From positions 1-5,559 of the forward strand of contig BTQP01000126.1 of the NCBI GenBank assembly GCA_036985935.1: 5,559 nt of DNA, given 5' to 3'. The translations under genes were made by a program, and so were the position numbers. Below, one piece after another: positions 1 through 5,538 of the stretch. Under the pieces are notes generated by a model. That model saw only the letters and a list, made by a program, of their open reading frames with translations. It ran no database searches and was not told where the DNA came from. This stretch comes from JAMBLL01 sp036985935. GTDB taxonomy: Bacteria; Actinomycetota; Acidimicrobiia; Spongiisociales; UBA5794. Every line of letters starts with the position of its first letter. Position 1 is the first letter of the stretch.

Positions 1-657
1 TTCGTCAGAAACGATTGTCGTGGCTGCGGGTTCGGCCGGTCCATCATCGTGGACGGGGATTTCGAGTGCATCAGTTGCTGATGAGCCCTGCGAGATATCG
101 ATGCCGAGTACACGAGGGCCGTCCGGTGCCCCGTCGCCGAGAAGAACCAGATTCTCCACTTCTATCGCATCCTCGGGGGTTGCGACAAGAACGCGTATCG
201 ACGGATCCAAGAGATCCGGGTGGTCCTGGAGTGCCAGTTGGAACGCCTCCTCGTCCACATACCGCGCACGCGCTTCGTCGCGGGTTCGTGACTCGTCCAC
301 GAACAGCCATTCAATGACAAGAGGACTGGTGTCGAGAACGTCAGCGATGGACTCGAGATCGGCCTGGCCGAAACCATCAGCCAGGTACATCGTCATGATG
401 ACGCCGTCCGTGTCTCCACTACCTACAGGACTCGCTTCGTTTCTGCTCGACAACTGGCCGAGACCTGCGAGGCCGAGCGCAATCACGACGACTGCCGCGG
501 TTGCAAGGGCGATGATGACGCCGGAGCGCCGATTCACCGTTGGTGTTCCAGGTTTCTGAATCGATGACCACGTCGGAGGTTCTTGGCTGGCGGTTTCGAC
601 GTGCTGATAGACCTCGCGGAAAACGTCTCGAGCGCGGTCGTTCTCATCGTGTGTCAT
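1..657 (-). CDS. Single-pass membrane protein with FtsX extracellular-domain-like region; probable anti-sigma partner (3' end outside window)
   Basis: The frame is open from ATG at 657 to the window edge, giving 219 residues with no stop. Seen: a charged N-terminus of about 45 residues (including RARDVFREVYQHV), one membrane helix at about 46-67 (VIIALATAAVVVIALGLAGL), then an acidic outer domain. Residues about 85-190 follow the FtsX extracellular-domain pattern: a strand (VIMTMYLADG), a helix, PLVIEWLFVDES, a helix rich in Ala/Glu/Arg, then the LDPSIRVLV segment that matches the family's L-P-x-S-F-R-V. The four-helix FtsX permease is not seen. The start has a good SD (GAGGGAG, 664-670, 6-nt spacing) and lies 14 nt inside the upstream sigma gene, so translation is probably coupled. 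Inference: it tethers the sigma factor at the membrane and senses an envelope signal. No HxxxCxxC zinc anti-sigma motif is present, so the N-terminal sigma-binding role is unproven. The FtsX resemblance was judged by eye. Confidence 0.8.
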   Translation of the reverse strand, partial: MTHDENDRARDVFREVYQHVETASQEPPTWSSIQKPGTPTVNRRSGVIIALATAAVVVIALGLAGLGQLSSRNEASPVGSGDTDGVIMTMYLADGFGQADLESIADVLDTSPLVIEWLFVDESRTRDEARARYVDEEAFQLALQDHPDLLDPSIRVLVATPEDAIEVENLVLLGDGAPDGPRVLGIDISQGSSATDALEIPVHDDGPAEPAATTIVSDE

Positions 658-1099
658 TGAGAACTCCCTCGAGTTTTGCTCGTGCTAGGTGCAGATAGCG
701 TCGCACGGTGCCTGGGCGACATCCCATGACCTCGGCAGCTTCGCTCGGGGTGTAGTCAAGCCAGTACACGAGGTACGTAGCTGACCTCTGTCGAATCGGG
801 AGATCCATCACAGCTTCGAGGGCGACGTCAAAGTCCGCTGTATCAGCGGTGTCTGGTGCGTCAAGTCTGATGACCTGGCGGCTGGAGTAGCGACGTTTGT
901 GCGATCTCGCTTCGTTTCCAACCGCTTTGAACAGATACAGTCGGGGTCTCTCGAGGTCAGACAGCTTGCGTTTCGTCAGCACGCGCGTGATCACAGCGGA
1001 TACCAGGTCTGGTCCGTCGTCGGGCCCTACGAGGGCGCTTGCGTATCTGACAAGCTCTCCGCTGAGGGTGTTGTAGATCATCTCGTCCCTGTCGCCCAC
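644..1099 (-). CDS. ECF-type RNA polymerase sigma factor (short, sigma2-sigma4)
   Basis: From the GTG start at 1099 this is 151 residues, usual for a small ECF sigma factor. Region sigma2 spans about residues 16-70: LVRYASALVGPDD opens it, and RLYLFKAVGNEARSHKRR is the usual R-x-Y-L-F-x-A-V-x-N core-binding and -10 recognition block. Region sigma4 spans about 98-145: LPIRQRS, then a helix-turn-helix (TPSEAAEVMGCRPGTVRRY) and HLARAKL, which reads the -35 element. The linker is short, and no extra C-terminal domain is present. The GTG at 1099 has GGAG five bases upstream and gives a normal N-terminus. ATG at 1081 is the main alternative (145 residues, weaker AGGGA site). Reading further upstream to 1321 would add a low-complexity, Arg/Ser-rich leader and is unlikely. 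Its stop lies inside the next gene (14-nt overlap), typical of a sigma/anti-sigma pair. Target promoters are unknown, though a candidate lies at 1963-1989. Confidence 0.85.
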   Translation of the reverse strand: MGDRDEMIYNTLSGELVRYASALVGPDDGPDLVSAVITRVLTKRKLSDLERPRLYLFKAVGNEARSHKRRYSSRQVIRLDAPDTADTADFDVALEAVMDLPIRQRSATYLVYWLDYTPSEAAEVMGCRPGTVRRYLHLARAKLEGVLNDTR

Positions 1100-1246
1100 A
1101 CCCACTCCACGCTCGACACACCGACAGCGTTGCACACATCCGCGGAAAATGTTCTGCTGACCGGGGTGAGGTTTGTTGGTTGAGGGTTCTTCGTTACTTT
1201 CGTGCTCGCGGGCTCGCATTCCCCCCTCGCTCGAAGACTCGCTTGT

Positions 1247-1262
1247 CCCCCCTGAAGGGAGG
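1247..1262 (-). other. Hairpin in the gap between the secreted-protein gene and the sigma gene
   Basis: On the minus strand CCTCCC, a TTCA loop and GGGGGG form a six-pair stem with one G-U pair, about 28 nt past the stop of the secreted-protein gene. The following bases (ACAAGCGAG) hold no U-run, so this is not a standard intrinsic terminator. It might act as an mRNA-end or attenuating structure. The rest of the 191-nt gap is G-run rich on this strand, and I found no convincing promoter there. Confidence 0.25.
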
Positions 1263-1290
1263 ACCGAAACCCGTCCCCTCCGCGCAGTAG

Positions 1291-1938
1291 TTAGGTTCGG
1301 TCTGCTGGTCGGCGGCGCCACAGGACGATGGCGATGCCGAGTGCAGCGATGATGATGAGAGCGGAAACGACTATCGGCGTCAGGTTCGTGCCACCGCTCA
1401 CAAGGACTGGTTCACCGGTGACCGGTTGGCCTTCGGGACCTTCGGCGGTCCCAGGGTCCTGGATCGCTCCGACGTCCGCGGATGTCGTCGTGACAACGTC
1501 ACCCGTCGTGACTGCCTCCGGTGTTTCCACGCTATTGGGAGCGATTACGTCGAGAGCAGCACTCGTTCTCTGGGTCAGTGTGCATGCGTTGTCCTCGAAT
1601 GGCGATGTCGAGTTCACCGGAAACACGATGTAGGTGCCGAGTTCGTACGTTCGGTCCACCGATGTTGCCCCACTGGAGAGGTCGGGGGTTCCGTTGACCG
1701 TGACTGTCTCAGGCAACGCGGGACCTTTCCAAACTTCCTCGACCTGCATCTCGGCTGTGCGGTTCCCGTTGCTGAGCTCGGTGACCACTCCAATGAATAC
1801 CACCTCGGCATCAGCGAACGCGGTCTCGAGGTCGGGGATCTCTGCACACGATGCCAGAGCCGGTTGTGACACCAGCGTTACGGCACCAACAACCAATAGG
1901 GCCGAAACAACCACCCGTGAAACCAAACGAACAAACAT
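1291..1938 (-). CDS. Secreted, C-terminally membrane-anchored protein with TIMP/netrin-like N-terminal domain
   Basis: 215 residues from ATG at 1938. The start is fixed by a near-perfect GGAGGAG site (1944-1950) five bases upstream. An in-frame TTG six codons earlier would swallow that site. Seen: a signal peptide (residues 1-29, positively charged start, long Val/Leu/Ala core, ALA cleavage site), and mature Ser-Cys at 30-31. A domain of about 100 residues follows, with ADAEVVFIGVVTEL, MQVEEVWKGP, VTVNGT, YELGTYIVFPV and a second Cys at 119 (NACTLTQ). This resembles bacterial TIMP/netrin-module proteins, where an N-terminal Cys makes a disulfide. Residues about 130-185 are a Thr/Pro/Glu/Gly-rich stalk. 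A membrane helix (about 189-207) and RRR at 208-210 end the chain, putting the main domain outside. There is no LPXTG motif. It heads the leftward cluster 191 nt before the sigma gene, so it may be a regulon member or envelope sensor. The biochemical role is unknown. Confidence 0.85.
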   Translation of the reverse strand: MFVRLVSRVVVSALLVVGAVTLVSQPALASCAEIPDLETAFADAEVVFIGVVTELSNGNRTAEMQVEEVWKGPALPETVTVNGTPDLSSGATSVDRTYELGTYIVFPVNSTSPFEDNACTLTQRTSAALDVIAPNSVETPEAVTTGDVVTTTSADVGAIQDPGTAEGPEGQPVTGEPVLVSGGTNLTPIVVSALIIIAALGIAIVLWRRRPADRT

Positions 1939-1943
1939 GAATT

Positions 1944-1950
1944 CTCCTCC
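1944..1950 (-). promoter_or_regulatory. Ribosome-binding site of the secreted-protein gene
   Basis: GGAGGAG on the minus strand, five bases (AATTC) before ATG at 1938. It is almost fully complementary to the 16S rRNA 3' end and decides the start codon against the upstream in-frame TTG at 1956. Confidence 0.85.
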
Positions 1951-1962
1951 GTCCAACCCTAC

Positions 1963-1989
1963 GACGTCGAGCGAGCCAACTCCGGTTCC
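1963..1989 (-). promoter_or_regulatory. Candidate ECF-sigma promoter for the leftward cluster
   Basis: On the minus strand GGAACC (1989-1984) is followed after 17 nt by CGTC (1966-1963). This is the usual GGAAC / CGTC-type layout of ECF-dependent promoters. A transcript starting about 7-8 nt further would begin near 1955, leaving a short leader that carries the GGAGGAG site. Inference: the sigma factor encoded downstream may read it, giving autoregulation. Short motifs such as these can occur by chance. A TAGGGT at 1961-1956 fits the actinobacterial TAnnnT -10 but has no matching -35. Confidence 0.35.
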
Positions 1990-1998
1990 CGCAACTTT

Positions 1999-2057
1999 CC
2001 AGGCTTCTGGCGCTGATTGCGGCAGGGTTTCGTCCCGTTTCTACGCAAGAAGCCTTG
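1999..2057. repeat. Imperfect inverted repeat in the divergent intergenic region
   Basis: AGGCTTCT (2001-2008) and AGAAGCCT (2048-2055) are perfect complements. With one bulged base the arms extend to CCAGGCTTCT (1999-2008) and AGAAGCCTTGG (2048-2057). The interior contains further small complementary pieces: TGCG 2018-2021 with CGCA 2044-2047, and GGG 2025-2027 with CCC 2034-2036. It lies upstream of both divergent genes. It could be an operator, or a structured 5' leader if a transcript begins before it. No function can be assigned from sequence. Confidence 0.5.
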
Positions 2058-2063
2058 GCGCGG

Positions 2064-2069
2064 TACGCT
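2064..2069 (+). promoter_or_regulatory. Weak candidate -10 element for the riboswitch-gcvP transcript
   Basis: TACGCT fits the actinobacterial TAnnnT pattern and would start transcription near 2076, about 10 nt before the first aptamer helix, which is the expected place. No recognisable -35 lies 16-18 nt upstream, so this is a positional guess. Confidence 0.2.
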
Positions 2070-2085
2070 GTGGGGGCTGGTGACG

Positions 2086-2254
2086 TCTCGCGGGAGAGCC
2101 GGCAGACCGGCGCCGAAGGAGCAACCGCCCCGGGAATCTCTCAGGCAACCGGACCGCGAGAAAGAGGCACCTCTGGAAAGTAGGGCCAACGCCCTCACCG
2201 AAGGGGAAAGCCGTCGTGAGACGGTGAATCTCTCAGGTCGTGTGACAGACGGGG
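2086..2254 (+). promoter_or_regulatory. Tandem glycine riboswitch (two aptamers)
   Basis: Two glycine-aptamer signatures occur in series. Aptamer 1 (about 2086-2161) has a perfect eight-pair P1, TCTCGCGG (2086-2093) with CCGCGAGA (2154-2161). It also carries the conserved blocks GGGAGAG, CGCCGAAGGAGCAA and AATCTCTCAGGCA. After a short linker, aptamer 2 (about 2170-2254) has CCTCTGGAAAG, TCACCGAAGGGGAAAGCC and AATCTCTCAGGT. Its P1 can form from CCTCTG (2170-2175) and CAGA-C-GG (2246-2252, one bulged C). Known for this family: glycine binding usually switches on glycine cleavage genes, which fits gcvP starting 34 nt downstream. Aptamer 2 is slightly divergent, with GGGG where GGAG is usual in the core, and its last segment (GTGTGACAGACGGGG) differs from the common GGACAGAG. 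Confidence 0.95.
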
Positions 2255-2281
2255 CACGAGTTCTTGTCGTGCCTAGAGGAG
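2253..2281 (+). promoter_or_regulatory. Riboswitch expression platform: hairpin plus gcvP Shine-Dalgarno
   Basis: GGCACGA (2253-2259) and TCGTGCC (2267-2273) form a seven-pair stem with a GTTCTTG loop, directly against the end of aptamer-2 P1. It is followed by AGAGGAG (2275-2281), the SD for gcvP, seven bases before ATG 2289. No U-run follows the hairpin, so it does not look like an intrinsic terminator. CCTCTG (2170-2175) can pair with TAGAGG (2274-2279), which would hide the SD when aptamer-2 P1 is not formed. That switching model is inference. Confidence 0.55.
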
Positions 2282-2288
2282 CAAACCG

Positions 2289-5132
2289 ATGTCACAGACC
2301 CCCAAGCTCGGAGCTTTCGCTTCACGTCATATCGGACCGGATGACGCCGATATCGCCTCGATGCTCGAAGTCATCGGACAACCGTCTCTTGACGCGCTGA
2401 TCGATGCAGCCGTTCCGGAATCGATTCGTTCATACCGGGTCCCGGCGGTAGACGGGCCGCTCAGTGAGGTCGAAGCTCTCACGCGCATTCGGCGCGCCGC
2501 CGACAAGAACGACATCTATCGATCGTTCATCGGCATGGGCTACTACGGAACGGTCACGCCGAGCGTGATCCAGCGCAACGTGCTCGAGAACCCCGGCTGG
2601 TATACGTCCTACACGCCGTACCAGCCGGAGATCTCCCAGGGCCGTCTGGAAGCACTTCTCAACTTCCAAACCGCGGTTACCGACCTCACCGGGCTTGACA
2701 TCGCCAACTCATCTCTGCTTGACGAGGGCACGGCCGCTGCAGAGGCGATGACCCTCATCAAACGTGTCGGCCGAAACAAGAACCTGGCGTTCTTCGTCGA
2801 TGAAGACACCCATCCCCAGACGATCGAGGTCGTGACTACCCGAGCGGTCCCGCTGGGATACGAACTCATCATCGGAGACCCAGAGACCGACCTCGACGTG
2901 TCGAGCGTGTTCGGCGTCCTGCTCCAGTACCCCGGTTCATCGGGCCGCATCCGGGATATCGCACCGATTATCGAGACTGCGCACGAGGCTGGGGTTCTCG
3001 TCGCCGTGGCGACTGATCTGCTCGCCTCGACCATGCTTACGCCTGTGGGCGAACTCGGAGCGGACGTGGCGATCGGATCATCGCAGCGTTTCGGAGTGCC
3101 GATGATGTTCGGCGGTCCTCATGCAGCGTTCATGGCCACGAGAGATGACTACAAGCGTTCGCTGCCGGGACGACTCGTGGGAGTCTCCGTCGATGCAGCG
3201 GGCCGCACCGCCCTACGTCTCACACTCCAAACACGTGAGCAGCACATCCGCAGAGACAAAGCAACGTCGAACATCTGCACGGCACAGGTTCTTCTCGCGG
3301 TCATGGCTGGCCTCTACGCCACATACCACGGACCCGATGGGCTTCTCGCGATCGCCAACCAGATCCACGGTCACACGAACGAACTTGCAGCGAGGCTTTC
3401 GGCCGGTGGGCTGACCATCAAGAACGAATCGTGGTTCGACACCCTCACCGTCGCGGTTGACGAAGCCGAAGAGACGCTGGCCAAGGCGAGGAATCGCAAG
3501 ATCAATCTGCGGTCCGTCGACGTTCACACCGTTGCTGTCTCTCTCGACGAGACGGTGACGACGGAATATGTTGATGCACTGTGTGAGATCTTCGGCGTTG
3601 AGGCGAATGCAGCGAGCGAACCCCGGCGCGGAATCCCGGCGGGGCTGTACCGATCGACAGCGTTCCTCGAGCATCCAACGTTTCACCGGTACCGTTCTGA
3701 GACCGAGATGATGAGATATCTTCGGCGCCTCCAGGACAAGGACATCGCGCTCGACCGCTCGATGATCCCCCTGGGCTCGTGCACGATGAAGCTCAACGCT
3801 GCATCGGAGATGGCACCGATCACCTGGCCGGAGTTCACCGAGATCCATCCGTTCGTGCCGCTCGACCAGGCAAAGGGTTTCCTTGAGATCATCGAGGACC
3901 TCGAGAACTGGCTTGCAGCCATCACCGGGTACGACGCTGTGTCGGTGCAGCCGAACTCCGGAGCCCAGGGCGAGTTCACCGGACTTCTTGCGATCCGCGG
4001 CTACCACGAAGCGAACGGTGAGGCGCACCGAAACATCTGCCTCATCCCGTCCTCGGCACACGGGACGAATCCCGCCTCAGCGGTGATGGCAGGTATGAAG
4101 GTCGTTGTCATCAAGAGCGCCGATGACGGCAGCATCGACGTCGCCGATCTCGAAGCGAGAGCATCAGAGCACGCGGACAACCTTGGGGCGATCATGGTCA
4201 CTTATCCCTCGACGCATGGTGTGTTCGAGGAAACCATCGTGCAGATCTGTGAGATCGTGCATCGTCACGGCGGACAGGTGTACATCGATGGTGCGAACCT
4301 CAACGCGATGGTCGGTATCGCCGAACCCGGGTCGTTCGGTGGAGATGTGTCACATCTGAACTTGCACAAGACCTTTGCGATTCCTCATGGCGGTGGCGGA
4401 CCAGGTGTTGGCCCCATCGGTGTGAAGAAGCACCTCGCTCCGTATCTGCCGGGGCATGGACTTGTACCCGACCTTCCCGGCCCAGAGGACGGTCTCGGCG
4501 CGGTGTCATCCGCCCCATGGGGCTCTGCCGGGGTACTCGCGATCTCCTGGATGTACGTAGCAATGCTCGGACCGCTCGGTTTGCAACGATCGACGGAAGT
4601 CGCTGTGTTGAGCGCCAACTACATCGCAACCCGACTCGCCCCGCATTACCCGATCCTCTACACGGGACCAGGCGGACTCGTTGCCCATGAGTGCATCATC
4701 GACATTCGTGACATCGACCATGAATTCGGCATCACCAACGAGGACATCGCCAAGCGACTGATCGATTTCGGGTTTCACGCCCCCACGATGTCGTTTCCTG
4801 TGGCGGGCACATTGATGATCGAACCGACCGAGTCGGAGTCGAGGTTCGAGATCGACCGTTTCGTCGATGCGATGATCGCAATCAAGGAAGAGATCAACGC
4901 TGTGGCCGCTGGCGATGTGTCCGCCGAGGATTCGGTGTTGCACAACTCGCCTCACACCGCAGAGGATCTGATGGTGGAAGACTGGACCCAACCGTACACG
5001 CGAGAACAGGCCGCCTACCCGGTCGAGAGCCTCCGTGAGTGGAAGTACTGGGTCCCGGTTGGACGGGTCGACAACGCCTACGGCGACCGCAACGTGATGT
5101 GCGCTTGCCCACCCGTTGAGGCCTATGAGTAG
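2289..5132 (+). CDS. gcvP: Glycine dehydrogenase (decarboxylating), glycine cleavage system P-protein
   Basis: 947 residues, complete, and the usual length for the single-chain P-protein (E. coli about 957). It is a PLP enzyme that decarboxylates glycine and passes the aminomethyl group to the lipoyl arm of H-protein in the cytoplasm. Seen: the N-terminal FASRHIGPDD (10-19); the N-terminal half with EGTAAAEAM, GSSQRFGVPMMFGGPHAAF and DKATSNICTAQ; the second half from MIPLGSCTMKLN (492-503); PSSAHGTNPAS with His591; and the PLP lysine Lys694 in NLHKTF, followed by the glycine-rich PHGGGGPGVGPIGV. The C-terminus has the conserved EWKYWVPVGRVDNAYGDRN and a CxC pair (938, 940). ATG 2289 has AGAGGAG seven bases upstream and sits 34 nt after a tandem glycine riboswitch, so glycine-induced expression is expected. 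No gcvT, gcvH or lpd is adjacent, so those partners must lie elsewhere. No frameshift or missing key residue was seen. Confidence 0.98.
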   Translation: MSQTPKLGAFASRHIGPDDADIASMLEVIGQPSLDALIDAAVPESIRSYRVPAVDGPLSEVEALTRIRRAADKNDIYRSFIGMGYYGTVTPSVIQRNVLENPGWYTSYTPYQPEISQGRLEALLNFQTAVTDLTGLDIANSSLLDEGTAAAEAMTLIKRVGRNKNLAFFVDEDTHPQTIEVVTTRAVPLGYELIIGDPETDLDVSSVFGVLLQYPGSSGRIRDIAPIIETAHEAGVLVAVATDLLASTMLTPVGELGADVAIGSSQRFGVPMMFGGPHAAFMATRDDYKRSLPGRLVGVSVDAAGRTALRLTLQTREQHIRRDKATSNICTAQVLLAVMAGLYATYHGPDGLLAIANQIHGHTNELAARLSAGGLTIKNESWFDTLTVAVDEAEETLAKARNRKINLRSVDVHTVAVSLDETVTTEYVDALCEIFGVEANAASEPRRGIPAGLYRSTAFLEHPTFHRYRSETEMMRYLRRLQDKDIALDRSMIPLGSCTMKLNAASEMAPITWPEFTEIHPFVPLDQAKGFLEIIEDLENWLAAITGYDAVSVQPNSGAQGEFTGLLAIRGYHEANGEAHRNICLIPSSAHGTNPASAVMAGMKVVVIKSADDGSIDVADLEARASEHADNLGAIMVTYPSTHGVFEETIVQICEIVHRHGGQVYIDGANLNAMVGIAEPGSFGGDVSHLNLHKTFAIPHGGGGPGVGPIGVKKHLAPYLPGHGLVPDLPGPEDGLGAVSSAPWGSAGVLAISWMYVAMLGPLGLQRSTEVAVLSANYIATRLAPHYPILYTGPGGLVAHECIIDIRDIDHEFGITNEDIAKRLIDFGFHAPTMSFPVAGTLMIEPTESESRFEIDRFVDAMIAIKEEINAVAAGDVSAEDSVLHNSPHTAEDLMVEDWTQPYTREQAAYPVESLREWKYWVPVGRVDNAYGDRNVMCACPPVEAYE

Positions 5133-5137
5133 GACCC

Positions 5138-5184
5138 AGGAGTCCCTAGGCCGACCGGTCGCCGATCGACGCCGGACTCCTTTC
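5138..5184 (+). terminator. Probable gcvP terminator
   Basis: AGGAGTCC (5138-5145) and GGACTCCT (5174-5181) are perfect eight-base complements, beginning six bases after the gcvP TAG. The 28-nt loop holds a second palindrome (CGACCGGTCG, 5152-5161) that can form an inner hairpin. Only a short CCTTTCC tract follows, so the U-run is poor. High-GC bacteria often have such U-poor terminators. Confidence 0.5.
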
Positions 5185-5194
5185 CTGATACGTT
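5166..5194 (+). promoter_or_regulatory. Candidate promoter of the small downstream gene (leaderless)
   Basis: TCGACG (5166-5171, four of six matches to TTGACA) is followed after 17 nt by TACGTT (5189-5194, TAnnnT). A TG at 5186-5187 makes an extended -10. A start seven bases beyond would fall at 5201, the A of the ATG of the next gene. The element overlaps the 3' arm of the gcvP terminator repeat. Confidence 0.45.
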
Positions 5195-5200
5195 GTGGGT

Positions 5201-5464
5201 ATGTTGACCGAGACGTTTGACCGGTTGTTCTCTCGTCTGGTAACGACATTCAAGCGTTACCACGACACACCGCGAACACCGGCGAGCGTCACAGTTCTCG
5301 CCTTTGCTCGGAGGGACCTTGATCTCGCTCGCAGTGCCATCGCGACCGAGCGAAGTGCCATTTTGGGGGGTCAATCGTCTCAGAAGGCACCTCGCCGAAC
5401 GGCGGTGTCCGATGATGACATCGCCCGGCTGCGCGTGTTCGCCACTGGCTCTACCGGATCCTGA
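5201..5464 (+). CDS. Small hypothetical protein, 87 residues
   Basis: I do not recognise this protein. It begins MLTETFDRLFSRLVTTFKRYHD, probably an amphipathic basic helix. A second likely helix (VTVLAFARRDLDLARSAIATERSAIL), a short polar stretch (QSSQKAPRRT) and a terminal SDDDIARLRVFATG segment follow. It has no cysteine, signal peptide, membrane span or known motif, so it is probably cytoplasmic. Codon use looks coding, with mostly G/C third positions and mixed composition. There is no SD ahead of ATG 5201. Instead an extended -10 (TGATACGTT) sits seven bases upstream, consistent with leaderless translation, which is common in actinobacteria. GTG at 5195 is an in-frame alternative start but would lie before the predicted transcript start. 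It lies 68 nt after gcvP beyond a terminator-like repeat, so it is probably a separate unit rather than a glycine cleavage gene. Confidence 0.6.
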   Translation: MLTETFDRLFSRLVTTFKRYHDTPRTPASVTVLAFARRDLDLARSAIATERSAILGGQSSQKAPRRTAVSDDDIARLRVFATGSTGS

Positions 5465-5538
5465 ACACCGCGAGTGCCCACCTTCGGGGCCGCGCGGATA
5501 GGGGATGTGCCAGAGTTCGCGAAGGTTGGGTCGGTCAT
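5380..5538 (-). CDS. Possible small ORF, 52 residues, tail-to-tail with the preceding gene
   Basis: ATG at 5538 on the minus strand is preceded by AAAGGGAGGA, eight bases away, one of the best ribosome-binding sites in the window. The product starts MTDPTFANSGTSPIRAAPKVG and ends after 52 residues at TGA 5380-5382. Composition is low in hydrophobics, rich in Ala/Pro/Arg/Ser/Thr and probably disordered. No family is recognised. Its last 85 nt run antisense to the end of the 87-residue ORF, so the two share their 3' regions. It may be a real small protein, the remnant of a longer gene, or chance. A competing plus-strand reading from GTG 5474 (with VPEFAKVGSVMSSVLPL running toward the window edge) also looks protein-like but has only a poor SD. 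Confidence 0.3.
   Translation of the reverse strand: MTDPTFANSGTSPIRAAPKVGTRGVQDPVEPVANTRSRAMSSSDTAVRRGAF

Noticed and set aside
20..559. Plus-strand frame of 179 residues over the membrane-protein gene
   Set aside because: The minus strand in the same region has a clear membrane helix, an FtsX-like pattern and a coupled start. The plus frame is Ser/Arg/Thr-rich without structure.
1100..1321. Upstream extension of the sigma-factor frame to a start at 1321
   Set aside because: The extra 74 residues are Arg/Ser/Pro-rich with no sigma homology, overlap the end of the secreted-protein gene, and have no good ribosome-binding site. ECF factors of this type start close to the LVRYA segment.
1291..1395. 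LPXTG-type sortase anchor at the C-terminus of the secreted protein
   Set aside because: A hydrophobic helix and RRR tail are present, but no LPXTG-like pentapeptide precedes them. A plain transmembrane anchor fits better.
2253..2273. Intrinsic terminator as the riboswitch output
   Set aside because: The stem is followed by TAGAGGAGC, the gcvP SD, with no U-run, so transcription termination is unlikely.
3213..4061. Long open frame antisense to gcvP (282 residues)
   Set aside because: It lies wholly inside gcvP, which is certain, and its translation is Arg/Val/His-rich without recognisable motifs. It is a shadow of the codon bias.
4506..5249. Second long antisense frame (247 residues) over the gcvP 3' end
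   Set aside because: Same reason: no motif, shadow composition, and it runs across the gcvP terminator repeat and into the downstream small gene.
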